NCBI RefSeq assembly: GCF_000621525.1
Contig: NZ_JHYC01000004.1
Span: 1 to 64,000 of the forward strand
DNA length: 64,000 nucleotides
Source: Legionella fairfieldensis ATCC 49588
Lineage (GTDB): Bacteria; Pseudomonadota; Gammaproteobacteria; Legionellales; Legionellaceae
Reading direction: 5' to 3'
The notes below the pieces were generated by a model. The model was not told the DNA's origin. It was given only the letters and a program-made list of their open reading frames with translations, and did not search any database. Position 1 is the first letter of the stretch, and each line of letters opens with the position of its first letter. Position numbers and translations under genes: made by a program. This document shows positions 8,025-16,667 of the stretch, one piece after another.

Positions 8025-10637
8025 TCAATTGAAAACAAGCGATTGATCTACAATAATTTCTCCGGGCGTAGGAGGCGTATTTTTAAAAAATGGGTATTGA
8101 TGTCCAGAGGACGTTGATCCAACGGAATGTCCCAGTAAATGCTCTTCCTCTGCTAAAGCTATTTGTTCTGATGACGATTTTGGGCTAAAATTTAGCCCTT
8201 TGAGCATTTTTGAGGTTGTTTCCTCAGTATGTTCAGTTTCACGGTCGTTCTCGATATTCGAGGCAAGAGATACTGTTTCTTGATGCTTTAAGCGGTATAA
8301 ATTAGCTAAAACAATCGCTGACTCTACAACCATTAAAGCAACACCAAGAGCGGGATTCAACGCAAAGCCTAAAGCAACAAATAATCCTGCCGCCACCAAT
8401 GTAATCACCGAATTATAGGTGAGACTCACGAACAAATTTTGAAAAATGTTTTGTTTGGTTTTTGATGCAACGTCAAATGCCGTTGCAATAGGGAATAGTA
8501 AGCCTTGTTGAACAACCATGCCCGCACGTTGCTCCGTTAACGTATCACCAATGTTTGACTTTACTGCAATCCCTAAATCTGCAGATGCAATAGCCGTAAG
8601 ATCATTAGCAGCATCACCTGCCATGGCAACCTTACACCCTTGGCTTTGCAACAGCCGAATGTAATCTTCTTTGGATCTCTCATTATCTGTAGCAGCTACC
8701 CCTACCGTATTTGCACAAATATTATCAGTAGAAATACCCAATAACCGAGCGTATTGTTCTGCGGTTTCTTGATCAGCACCAGTACAAATATGAACCCGCT
8801 TCCCCATTAATTGTAATTGTTTTACTGTTGCTCTGGCATCTTGACGCAAGTGATCCGTTAAAGCGATTTGTCCAACCACCTCTTTACCTAGTACCATATA
8901 AAGGGTGCCGTTTCTAACGTCCTGATAAGGTGAGTTGATAACCCCAACGCCATTGGCACGAAGCATATCACTGTTGCCAATCATAAATACCTTCTCAGAA
9001 ATTAATACCTCATCAAAAATTGTGCCTTTAATACCCGAATGATGACTTGTATCAATTGACGTTATTTTTAATGATTCATCAACAACGACACCTTGTTCTT
9101 CTATGTATTTCTTAATTTTTATTGCTACAGGATGAGAAGACTTTCCTTCTAACAATGCAAAATACTTCAAAAGTCCTTTGTTTTTATCATCCATCTTTAT
9201 CGCATTAACGGAAACCTCTCCTTGAGTAAGCGTGCCATTTAAGTCAAAAACGACAGTGTCAATAGTTGAAGCCGCCTGCAATATGTTACCGTCTTTATAA
9301 TGGATTCCCTGTTCGGAGGCTTTTTTCATGCCAATTCTAACTGCCATTGGTGTAATCATGCTCAGTACACAAGGGCATGCACTGACAAGAACGGAGATGA
9401 CACATTGAATAGCAAGTGCAGGAGGAAATAATAAGCCCACGACAACTCCGGATACCAGAGCAACGGCCAGCAAACCGGGAACAAAATACTTCAATATTTT
9501 ATTTGCAACTAGCTCAACAGGTGCTTTTTTATCATTTGCTTTGCTTATATTTTTTTCAATTAACGACAGGTAGGAGTTTTGGTGCGTTTTTGTAACCTGC
9601 ATTTCTATTTGTGTTAGATGATTAGCTAAACACATCCCTGCCTTTACAGCAGTTCCTGGGGCAAATTGTTTTAGATAAGGTGAACCGTCCACTCTTGTGG
9701 TATATAATAGTGCTGGTTGCGTTAAAACACCGTCAACAGGAATAACTTCCCCCTTTTTTATGATAATAATATCATTAGGGATTAGTTGTTTGACCAAAAT
9801 TTCATGTTCTACACCGTCTTTTAATAAGGCGGTTTCAGAGGCACAATCCCGTATATCCAGTTTTTTATTAATTTTATCCAATAAAGTATGTTCAATCGCC
9901 TCGCCCAAGTGCCAAAATCCTAAAATAAGGGGGGCTGACTCAAGCATCATGGGTAAGCTTGGAACAAATAAACTGACAATAGAAATCCCAAGAATTGCTA
10001 AAGTACTTATGGTATATAAAGTGCTCATATCCCATTTCTTTTGCATCAAAGAACGCCAGGCAGATTGGTATACTTTGTGCCCTAGATATAAAGTGACCAA
10101 AGCAGAGAAACCGGTAATTAAATAATAGGCAATCATCGGGATGTTGACGCTTGCAACGGAGAGTATGAGCAATCCTATGCCACATACTAAACCGATACCA
10201 GCTTTTAACCAATGACGGTCGTGATGGTCGTGATGTTTGTGATGTTCATGATGGTCGTGATGGTCATGATGGTCGTGATGGTCATGATGGTCATGATGGT
10301 CATGATGGTCATGAGAACAATGTTGATCATGTGCACAATGGATTTTGAATCGTTCTTCCTCCTGAAGCACTTCATACTCTATATTTTCTTTGAGATTAAT
10401 ATTGTTTTTTTGTAAAAAATCCCGCCATTTCTCTTTTTCTATTTCAATATCGTCTTCTGATTCACATAAAATGCTAATGCTTGTATCTGCGCTCATTAAA
10501 GCAAATGAGGCACGAATAAACCCAAGATCTTTGCGAACACCCAATATCAATCGATATTGTTCCAAAACTTCTGCCAATTCTTTTTCATCATAGGTTTCTG
10601 ATTCAGAAAGGTAAAAACGAAAATACTTAAAAGACAT
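8025..10637 (-). CDS. Unusual heavy-metal-type P-type ATPase with a long His-rich stretch
   Basis: An 870-residue membrane protein of the P1B (CPx) class. Residues 1-100 form a ferredoxin-like but CxxC-less N-terminal region. Residues about 105-140 are a DHH-repeat tract likely to bind zinc, copper or nickel. The transport motif ACPCVLS is near residue 419, and SHP, typical of P1B nucleotide domains, is near 500. The phosphorylation motif reads DLNGTLT (near 464) instead of DKTGTLT, the actuator loop reads VDGSPY where TGES is usual, and the hinge motif reads GDAAND instead of GDGxND (near 674). The phosphorylated Asp is kept. The gene sits beside a Zur-type regulator and a broken CobW-like gene, which suggests zinc or related metal handling. 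Substrate and activity are uncertain. The last 75 residues are polar and not part of the core. Confidence 0.85.
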   Translation of the reverse strand: MSFKYFRFYLSESETYDEKELAEVLEQYRLILGVRKDLGFIRASFALMSADTSISILCESEDDIEIEKEKWRDFLQKNNINLKENIEYEVLQEEERFKIHCAHDQHCSHDHHDHHDHHDHHDHHDHHDHHEHHKHHDHHDRHWLKAGIGLVCGIGLLILSVASVNIPMIAYYLITGFSALVTLYLGHKVYQSAWRSLMQKKWDMSTLYTISTLAILGISIVSLFVPSLPMMLESAPLILGFWHLGEAIEHTLLDKINKKLDIRDCASETALLKDGVEHEILVKQLIPNDIIIIKKGEVIPVDGVLTQPALLYTTRVDGSPYLKQFAPGTAVKAGMCLANHLTQIEMQVTKTHQNSYLSLIEKNISKANDKKAPVELVANKILKYFVPGLLAVALVSGVVVGLLFPPALAIQCVISVLVSACPCVLSMITPMAVRIGMKKASEQGIHYKDGNILQAASTIDTVVFDLNGTLTQGEVSVNAIKMDDKNKGLLKYFALLEGKSSHPVAIKIKKYIEEQGVVVDESLKITSIDTSHHSGIKGTIFDEVLISEKVFMIGNSDMLRANGVGVINSPYQDVRNGTLYMVLGKEVVGQIALTDHLRQDARATVKQLQLMGKRVHICTGADQETAEQYARLLGISTDNICANTVGVAATDNERSKEDYIRLLQSQGCKVAMAGDAANDLTAIASADLGIAVKSNIGDTLTEQRAGMVVQQGLLFPIATAFDVASKTKQNIFQNLFVSLTYNSVITLVAAGLFVALGFALNPALGVALMVVESAIVLANLYRLKHQETVSLASNIENDRETEHTEETTSKMLKGLNFSPKSSSEQIALAEEEHLLGHSVGSTSSGHQYPFFKNTPPTPGEIIVDQSLVFN
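10218..10315. repeat. Trinucleotide/9-mer tandem repeat coding for (DHH)n
   Basis: Tandem copies of a GATGGTCAT/GATGGTCGT unit encode Asp-His-His repeats on the minus strand, with scattered Glu, Lys and Arg variants. The number of His residues could vary among strains through slippage, which would tune the metal-binding capacity of the ATPase. Confidence 0.75.
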
Positions 10638-10708
10638 ACAACACCTTATTAATGGGGGTTAAAGAGGATGAAATAAAAAATGATTGCAAACCAAGTTTCT
10701 ACAAAAGC

Positions 10709-10936
10709 TCAATGTGGGAATGGATCTACAAAGTGCTTCCAACACTCTTTCCTAATGCATCTTCCTCTTCAGAAAGCAAACATGTTTCGAGCGTTTTTGT
10801 GATTGTATCGATATCAATTCCAAGAATGAAAACAAGCTCCTGGCGTCTGTGCAGCAATGTTGATTTCGGCACATATCATTTGTTTTCCTGCATCGAGATC
10901 ACCTGATAATACAGTTACAGATAGTTTTTTAAACAT
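10709..10936 (-). pseudogene. Remnant of a COG0523 (CobW/ZigA-like) metallochaperone GTPase
   Basis: From ATG 10936 the frame reads MFKKLSVTVLSGDLDAGK, a clear copy of the start of COG0523 GTPases, whose Walker A is GFLGAGKTT; here it is damaged to GDLDAGKQM. After about 25 residues the sequence jumps, in another frame, to RRQELVFI, TCLLSEEE and, after a further frameshift, W-x3-VDPFPH, matching the conserved C-terminal end of the same family. Roughly 300 residues of the middle are missing. The intact family members are zinc-chaperone GTPases commonly under Zur control. The remnant lies upstream of and in line with the P-type ATPase, and directly downstream of two Zur-box-like palindromes. 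Confidence 0.75.
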
Positions 10937-10962
10937 GAATTTCACTCCAACATAACATATAA

Positions 10963-10979
10963 GTGGTATAATATAACAC
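10963..10979. promoter_or_regulatory. Zur-box-like palindrome 1
   Basis: GTGGTATAATATAACAC is a 17-bp palindrome with a single mismatched pair, close to the gammaproteobacterial Zur operator core TGTTATA-N-TATAACA. It lies 27 bases upstream of the CobW-like remnant and in front of its neighbour, the ATPase. Confidence 0.6.
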
Positions 10980-10987
10980 TTTATTTT

Positions 10988-11004
10988 GTGTTACAATATA
11001 ACAT
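10988..11004. promoter_or_regulatory. Zur-box-like palindrome 2
   Basis: GTGTTACAATATAACAT, followed by TT, is a second near-perfect match to the Zur operator pattern, 8 bases from the first. Together they would allow one Zur pair to control both the leftward metal genes and rightward zur autoregulation. Confidence 0.65.
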
Positions 11005-11101
11005 TTTTAAATTTTAATTGTGCTGGTTTACCCCACAGGAACAGCTCGGTGTTATATTTATGGTAGAATTAAGACCTTGGAATCAGGAGGTAGTACAAAC
11101 A

Positions 11102-11536
11102 ATGATTGAGGGCTTGCTAAATGAGGCATATAAACACTGCGTCAAAAATGGTTATCGATTTACTGCACCCAGAGAACGTGTACTAAAAATACTTCTCGAT
11201 GAATCGAAGCCTATGGGGGCTTATGATATTTTACAAAGACTATCTAATGAAATGGGCAAACATAATCCACCCACTATCTATCGCGCTATCCAGTTTTGGC
11301 ATCAGGAGGGATTTATTCATTGCATTGATAGCCTCAAGTCTTATGTTGCGTGTTCACATGGAAAACACATTGGACAGAGCAAGTTTCTTATTTGCAGTCA
11401 ATGTGAGTTTGTCAAAGAGTTAGATGATATTGTTGATTTTACTCCTGTAACCCAATCAGCGGCAATGATTGAATTTGAAATTATGAGCTATACGGTGGAA
11501 ATGAAAGGGCTATGTGTAAACTGTAGATCTTGTTGA
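11102..11536 (+). CDS. zur: Fur-family zinc uptake regulator Zur
   Basis: A 144-residue Fur-family repressor. The winged-helix part contains YRFTAPRERVLKIL and PTIYRAIQFW (DNA-recognition helix region). The dimerisation part has an ACSHGKH metal-ligand patch, a CSQC pair and a CVNCRSC end, the zinc-site cysteines of the family. I chose ATG 11102, which has AGGAGG 11 bases upstream and where homology to Zur proteins begins; ATG 11060 would add 14 residues. Zur rather than Fur is favoured by the C-terminal cysteine pattern and by the adjacent Zur-box-like palindromes and CobW-like remnant. It faces away from the ATPase gene. Confidence 0.8.
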   Translation: MIEGLLNEAYKHCVKNGYRFTAPRERVLKILLDESKPMGAYDILQRLSNEMGKHNPPTIYRAIQFWHQEGFIHCIDSLKSYVACSHGKHIGQSKFLICSQCEFVKELDDIVDFTPVTQSAAMIEFEIMSYTVEMKGLCVNCRSC

Positions 11537-11800
11537 TTTACCTCCATTCCCACAACAGCCAAAGACTAGTCAATAAGCGCTCTTCCAATCTCCTTGTTTT
11601 GTTTCACCCAATTGTCTAATTATGCGATTAGATTTCAGTAAAGGGGGCTGTAAAGCCCAGCCTACGTTTGCTTGATGCGCGTTGAATTGAATCCAATCCA
11701 ATTATAACAAAGATATTGGCCAGTAAAAAAATAGGTCAGATTTGATCAGTGTGAACAACAAATAATAGAACCAATCAATCTGGCTCCATTCTGGTTAAAT
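11537..11800. other. Intergenic region between convergent zur and rpsT
   Basis: No gene is seen. A small hairpin GGGCT/AGCCC at 11645-11658 overlaps a 17-base sequence (11654-11670) identical to bases 7919-7935, the right arm of the palindrome beside the ATPase gene. The remaining bases are AT-rich without recognised features. Confidence 0.55.
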
Positions 11801-11802
11801 GA

Positions 11803-11838
11803 ATAAAACAAACGAATTCGGTCGTGCCGATTCGTTTG
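11803..11838 (-). terminator. Rho-independent terminator of rpsT
   Basis: Reading leftward, CAAACGAATCGG, a 5-base loop and CCGAATTCGTTTG form a strong stem followed by TTTTATT. It lies about 30 bases after the rpsT stop codon. Confidence 0.8.
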
Positions 11839-11868
11839 CTTATATATATTCGAATAAAAGAAGCAGTA

Positions 11869-12135
11869 TTAAGCAGCCATTGCCTTAACACGGGCATTCA
11901 AACGGCTCTTGATTCGAGCGGCTTTATTTTTATGAATCAACCCCTTATCAGCCGCTTTATCAATGACAGGTTGGGCTTTGGTATAGGCAGCCCGTGCGGC
12001 TTCCTGATCGCCAGCTTCAACAGCCTTAATTACGTTTTTAACATAAGTGCGGTACATGGAACGCGCACTTGCATTATGCTGACGTAATTTTACGTTTTGA
12101 CGGGCTCGTTTTATCGCTGATTTAATATTTGCCAC
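11869..12135 (-). CDS. rpsT: 30S ribosomal protein S20
   Basis: An 88-residue, strongly basic, alanine-rich helical protein beginning [14 protein letters not shown], the canonical start of S20, which binds the 5' domain of 16S rRNA in the small ribosomal subunit. The start codon is GTG at 12135, with GGAG seven bases upstream. The length is standard for S20. It is transcribed alone, divergently from murJ, and ends at a strong terminator hairpin. Confidence 0.97.
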   Translation of the reverse strand: MANIKSAIKRARQNVKLRQHNASARSMYRTYVKNVIKAVEAGDQEAARAAYTKAQPVIDKAADKGLIHKNKAARIKSRLNARVKAMAA

Positions 12136-12268
12136 TTAAAATCTCCACTCGTTCAGATGTCACAAAAAAGACGGTGATCATGCACAATGGAACAGAATTT
12201 GTCAATATACTTTCCGGATTTCACTGAACGGGTATATCATAGAGCATTTCTTCAAACTACTTTAAATT

Positions 12269-13840
12269 ATGTCAGCGATTGAAACCATGATACCTAAACG
12301 ACAAAGTCTGTTGCGCTCTACTTCACTGGTGTCAATAATGACGTTGCTTTCCCGTATGGTAGGGTTTGTACGGGATATGTTAATTGCGCAACTGTTTGGC
12401 GCACAAGCTGGAATGGATGCATTTTACGTTGCATTCCGAATTCCTAATTTTATGCGCCGCCTTTTTGCCGAAGGTGCTTTTTCACAGGCTTTTGTACCAG
12501 TACTTACGGAGTATCAAAAAACACGGCCTGTGGATGATGTACGTTTATTTATTGCCCGTATTGCAGGTCAGTTAGGGGCTGTTCTTTCTTTAGTAACCGT
12601 CATTGGTGTATTGACGGCTCCACTCATTATTTTTTTGTTTGCGCCCGGATTTGGTGAAGGTAGTGTTCGTTCGGTGCTTGCTACCGAGATGTTGCGTTTA
12701 ACTTTTCCTTTCCTGATGCTTGTTTCATTAACCGCTATGGCTGGAGCAATTTTAAACACTTATGGCTATTTTGGTGTTCCGGCTTTTACCCCGGTATTAT
12801 TAAACATCTGTATGATTTTGGCTGCTCTTTATCTAAGCCCTCGTTTAGAGCAACCTGTGGTGGGTCTGGCATGGGGTGTTTTAATTGCTGGTATCGCGCA
12901 GTTTTTATTTCAGCTTCCTTTTCTTTATCAGCGGAAATTACTTGTCAAGCCTAAAGTGATGTGGAATGACCCGGGTGTAAAACGGGTTTTAAAATTAATG
13001 GTTCCAGCGTTATTCGGTGTCTCTATTGCGCAACTTAACCTGATGATCGATTCTATTTTTGCTTCTTTTTTAAAAGTAGGTAGTGTGACCTGGTTATACT
13101 ATACGGATAGACTTACGGATTTTCCTCTCGGTGTATTTGGTGTTGCTATTGCGACGGTTATCTTGCCTCATTTATCCAGACGTTACACCGAGCAAAGCAT
13201 TGAGAAATTTTCAGAGGCACTGGATTGGGGGTTACGCTCGATTTTGTTAATCGGCATACCTTCCGGTTTGGGATTAGCTTGCTTTTCCATGCCTCTTATT
13301 GCGAGCTGTTTTGCCTATGGTAATTTTTCTATCAATGATCTTTTGCAAACGCAAAAAAGCCTGATTGCGCTTGCTTCAGGTGTACCAGCATTTATGATGG
13401 TCAAAGTTCTTGCTTCCGGGTTTTACTCTCGTCAGGATATCAAAACACCGGTTAAAGTGGGTGCTATTGCCATGGTTGTTAATTCAATTCTCTGTGCGTT
13501 GCTAATCTGGCCTTTGGCGCATGCAGGTCTTGCTTTGGCGTCTGCTTTAGCCGGTTATGTCAATTGTGGGTTATTGATCATGCTGTTATACCGCCGAGGT
13601 ATTTACAAGCCGGCTGCGGGGTGGAAGAAATTTATACTGCAATTAATACTGGCAAATAGTACGATTGTCTTTTATCTCTTTATAGTGACAGGGAATCTTG
13701 ATGCCTGGATGAGTCAGACTGCTGTGATGCGCTTGATGTTGTTGATGATGCATGTCGTGGCTTCGGTGTTTATTTATTTAATGATTTTGCGTTTGACCGG
13801 TGTTCGACTCGCGCAATTTCGTGGTCAGATGAAGGAGTAG
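12269..13840 (+). CDS. murJ: Lipid II flippase MurJ (MviN)
   Basis: A 523-residue polytopic inner-membrane protein of the MOP superfamily. The N-terminus reads SLVSIMTLLSRMVGFVRDMLIAQLFG and then FYVAFRIPNFMRRLFAEGAFSQAF, the MurJ signature containing the conserved arginines; about 14 hydrophobic segments follow. MurJ flips lipid II across the inner membrane for peptidoglycan synthesis. No strong ribosome site is visible; an in-frame ATG six codons later is an alternative start. It lies next to rpsT, an arrangement common in gammaproteobacteria, and is followed after two bases by an M17 aminopeptidase gene, suggesting co-transcription. Confidence 0.95.
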   Translation: MSAIETMIPKRQSLLRSTSLVSIMTLLSRMVGFVRDMLIAQLFGAQAGMDAFYVAFRIPNFMRRLFAEGAFSQAFVPVLTEYQKTRPVDDVRLFIARIAGQLGAVLSLVTVIGVLTAPLIIFLFAPGFGEGSVRSVLATEMLRLTFPFLMLVSLTAMAGAILNTYGYFGVPAFTPVLLNICMILAALYLSPRLEQPVVGLAWGVLIAGIAQFLFQLPFLYQRKLLVKPKVMWNDPGVKRVLKLMVPALFGVSIAQLNLMIDSIFASFLKVGSVTWLYYTDRLTDFPLGVFGVAIATVILPHLSRRYTEQSIEKFSEALDWGLRSILLIGIPSGLGLACFSMPLIASCFAYGNFSINDLLQTQKSLIALASGVPAFMMVKVLASGFYSRQDIKTPVKVGAIAMVVNSILCALLIWPLAHAGLALASALAGYVNCGLLIMLLYRRGIYKPAAGWKKFILQLILANSTIVFYLFIVTGNLDAWMSQTAVMRLMLLMMHVVASVFIYLMILRLTGVRLAQFRGQMKE

Positions 13841-13842
13841 TT

Positions 13843-15210
13843 ATGTGCCCGAGTATATTTTACGAAACCTATTCTCAACAGGCGATCCCCTTATTTTTAA
13901 TCACTACCCAGGAGTGGGAAAATAAGAAAGAAACGTTCACTACCTTCGAACGAAACTGTTTTGCTACTCAACAATTTGCAGCGAAGTCAGGTGATGTGTG
14001 TCTTATCCCTGATCAAGAAGACGGCATTAGCAAGGCTTATATCGGTATTCATAATGGTAATGAGATTTTAGCGCTTGCTCATGCAGCAACCCGTTTACCT
14101 CCGGGGCATTATGCACCGCAACAGGTTTTATCTCACACTGCTTCTGTGGTTTGGTCGCTTGCGCAATACCGGTTTGCGGATTATAAAAAGCAGGATTGGT
14201 TACCGCGTATTTTACTGATAGAGGAGGAGTCTCTGGCAGCCATTCTGGCGGAGTCGTCTGCTATTTTTCTGGTGCGGGATTTGATTAATAAACCCACTAA
14301 TGACTTAAGCCCGGAAGAGTTGGCAACTATCGTGACTCAGCTTGCAGAAAAGTATGATGCTCATTATGAATATTGGACAGGCAAAGAATTATTAACCGCT
14401 AATTTCCCTGCTATCCATACCGTAGGGCGTGCTTCAGTGAAGGAACCGCGATTATTATCGTTAAGTTGGGGAGATAAAACCCACCCTCATATTACGTTGG
14501 TAGGAAAAGGGGTTTGTTTTGATAGTGGGGGATTGGACATTAAACCCTCAACAGCAATGCGTTTAATGAAAAAAGACATGGGTGGAGCTGCTCATGCCAT
14601 TGCTTTAGCTCGATGGGTCATGGAGCAGAAATTACCCGTTTATCTTGAACTGTATATTCCTGCTGTTGAAAATGCGATTGGTCCTGATGCGTTCAGACCG
14701 GGTGATGTAATAACCATGCGTAATAAACTGACCGTTGAAATTGATAATACGGATGCAGAAGGCCGTTTAGTATTGGCTGATGCCCTGGTTAAAGCCTGTG
14801 AAGAAAAGCCCGATTTGTTAATTGATTTTGCGACATTGACAGGCGCTGCTCGTGTTGCTGTAGGTACCGATATCGCTGCCATGTTTTGTAATGATGAAAC
14901 ATTGGCTCAACTACTTATGAATTCTTCACTGGCTGTTAATGATCCTGTCTGGCGTCTCCCTTTGTTTGAAGGGTATGAGTCAATGCTCGATTCTTCTATT
15001 GCCGATTTAGCGAATGCAAGTGCTTCCTCTTACGCGGGTGCAATTAGTGCTGCGTTATTTTTACAGCGTTTTGTTGCAAAAAAGGTATCATGGGTTCATT
15101 TTGATATTATGGCATGGAATGTCAGTTCAAAACCCGGTAAACCTGAAGGAGGAGAAGCAATGGCTTTACGTGCTTTAATGCATTATTTGAGGAAAACTTA
15201 TAGTCACTAG
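13843..15210 (+). CDS. M17 leucyl aminopeptidase family protein
   Basis: A 455-residue cytosolic metallopeptidase. The C-terminal catalytic domain carries GKGVCFDSGGLDIK (with the metal-binding Asp), the active-site lysine in KKDMGGAA, and [14 protein letters not shown], the family signature for the two-metal site. The N-terminal domain is shorter and unlike that of classical PepA. It removes N-terminal residues from peptides; substrate preference is unknown. It starts two bases after the murJ stop, so it is probably expressed with it. A second, classical M17 enzyme lies 1.4 kb downstream on the other strand. Confidence 0.92.
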   Translation: MCPSIFYETYSQQAIPLFLITTQEWENKKETFTTFERNCFATQQFAAKSGDVCLIPDQEDGISKAYIGIHNGNEILALAHAATRLPPGHYAPQQVLSHTASVVWSLAQYRFADYKKQDWLPRILLIEEESLAAILAESSAIFLVRDLINKPTNDLSPEELATIVTQLAEKYDAHYEYWTGKELLTANFPAIHTVGRASVKEPRLLSLSWGDKTHPHITLVGKGVCFDSGGLDIKPSTAMRLMKKDMGGAAHAIALARWVMEQKLPVYLELYIPAVENAIGPDAFRPGDVITMRNKLTVEIDNTDAEGRLVLADALVKACEEKPDLLIDFATLTGAARVAVGTDIAAMFCNDETLAQLLMNSSLAVNDPVWRLPLFEGYESMLDSSIADLANASASSYAGAISAALFLQRFVAKKVSWVHFDIMAWNVSSKPGKPEGGEAMALRALMHYLRKTYSH

Positions 15211-15317
15211 CCAATATTAATGACATTATCTTTTATTCACAGATAAATTTGAATTAAGAAAAAATTAATGTATTATTGAACACTAGAGTCAAAATAGGAA
15301 CATTTTAGGGTTTTAAA

Positions 15318-16229
15318 ATGAAATTCAACTTCAAAGAAGTTTTCAGTCGAATAGCAGGTTTTTTCATTGGCGCAATCTCTGGTATATTAGCTGGTTTTTT
15401 GGAAGCTAATCATTGGTTGAAGAAACAATCTTGGGATCACACTGGTGATCTTCCCCATCTAACCAGTGCAATACTGTATTTTCTTTTTTTACCTGGTTTT
15501 ATAAGCTTACATCTCCTGAAAGGTGCCTTTGTGGGGGCAACTCAGGGTTTAAGGGCTGCGTTTTTTTACCCGGTAAAAATATACAATCAACATACCTGGG
15601 ATGATTGCTTGACTCAAATTGATAAATGCCAATCCTCCTCTTCCAATGTTCTGCTTTCTTCTGAAGAAGAACAACAGTTGCTTGATAGAATAGATCAGTC
15701 CACAACGATAAGTGATGCCGAGAAGCAGAAGCAGAAGAACGATTATCAAGAATATAAAGAAGCGGTTAAAGCGCTGGTTTGTCCTATCACTAAGCGTCCA
15801 TTAGATAAAATGCAAAATCTAATCGTAATTCATAAAAATAATGCGATTATTTTTTGTGAAGCTGATGCATTTAAAAAATTAGTGCTCGATTGTCAGTATA
15901 GACAAATTCCTGTGTCGTTTTCAAAACGTGATAATCCTAAACCCATTGCAATAATTCATTCTAATAATATCAGTTCTATAAAAATGCGCTTCCTCCCAGA
16001 GGAGGTGTCGAAGTTTATAGAGAGAACAAGAAAAAACAATGATACTTATGCAACCATTATTGGTGTTTTAGGTGCTTCTCCTTCCTCCTGGAAAGACAAG
16101 ATTGGGACAAATTCAACCCGGAACAGCCTGAATGTAGAGTTGCCTGTTGTTGCTCAATGGCCAAACGGCGTGGAGCAGCCTAAAGACGGCGGTAAGGAAG
16201 ATCAAAATACCAGATCGCTTTGTTTTTAG
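15318..16229 (+). CDS. Unknown protein with membrane-associated N-terminus and a U-box-like CPIT motif
   Basis: A 303-residue protein of unknown function. Residues about 12-30 (FFIGAISGILAGF) and 52-80 are hydrophobic, the latter followed by glycine/alanine-rich residues, so the N-terminus probably inserts in membrane. Residues about 150-200 contain ALVCPITKRPLDKM, resembling the first strand and loop of a U-box or RING-like fold (CPIT then a Pro-x-D/E context), but the full U-box pattern is not clear. The polar C-terminal tail ends in GGKEDQNTRSLCF. Orphan gene between two aminopeptidase genes, low GC, preceded by an AT-rich promoter region. A Dot/Icm effector with ubiquitin-ligase function is possible but unproved. 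Confidence 0.7.
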   Translation: MKFNFKEVFSRIAGFFIGAISGILAGFLEANHWLKKQSWDHTGDLPHLTSAILYFLFLPGFISLHLLKGAFVGATQGLRAAFFYPVKIYNQHTWDDCLTQIDKCQSSSSNVLLSSEEEQQLLDRIDQSTTISDAEKQKQKNDYQEYKEAVKALVCPITKRPLDKMQNLIVIHKNNAIIFCEADAFKKLVLDCQYRQIPVSFSKRDNPKPIAIIHSNNISSIKMRFLPEEVSKFIERTRKNNDTYATIIGVLGASPSSWKDKIGTNSTRNSLNVELPVVAQWPNGVEQPKDGGKEDQNTRSLCF

Positions 16230-16232
16230 TCG

Positions 16233-16667
16233 TTAAGCAATTTCGTGAGTCTGCAATTCGCACTGCTTAGCGCGGTACTCACGATAATGTGCACGACTTG
16301 ATTTTTTAGCTGTCTCTTCGTTCAGAACGATTTCTATTATCCGCCGAAAACGTGAATAAAAACTCGGAACTTCGGCGGATAAATTAAATAAAATATCGTC
16401 AAATCCGCGAGGTTCGTTACTATAACCAATTTGAATGGGCGGAGGAGGTTCAGGACCTTCTCCCTGTAAATTATGCGGGATAAAGCTGTTGTCTTTAAAA
16501 GTCCAAAGTAACTCATCCAGCTCCTCGGCATCTTTTTGGTTGTCGCAATAAACAAAAATGCGATGCCCACGCAAGTACGCTTTTTCCAGTAATCGGCAGA
16601 TTAGCAATAAGCGAGCTTGTGCCTGATTGCTTTTTAGCAAGTAAAAATCAACGCGAATTGGCGGCAT
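16233..16667 (-). CDS. holC: DNA polymerase III chi subunit
   Basis: A 144-residue protein starting [11 protein letters not shown], then [24 protein letters not shown], the hallmark of the chi subunit of the clamp-loader complex, which contacts SSB. The start at ATG 16667 fits the family; the frame stays open upstream, but only inside the pepA coding region. The first 20 bases overlap the end of pepA, the usual pepA-holC arrangement in gammaproteobacteria, implying translational coupling. Residues after about 90 diverge. Confidence 0.9.
   Translation of the reverse strand: MPPIRVDFYLLKSNQAQARLLLICRLLEKAYLRGHRIFVYCDNQKDAEELDELLWTFKDNSFIPHNLQGEGPEPPPPIQIGYSNEPRGFDDILFNLSAEVPSFYSRFRRIIEIVLNEETAKKSSRAHYREYRAKQCELQTHEIA

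Noticed and set aside
10212-10415. A methionine/valine-rich plus-strand frame opposite the ATPase
   Set aside because: It is the antisense reading of the (DHH)n repeat and has no coding features of its own.
10652-10906. An 84-codon plus-strand frame between the ATPase and Zur genes
   Set aside because: The other strand has clear remnants of a CobW-like GTPase; this frame is its shadow.
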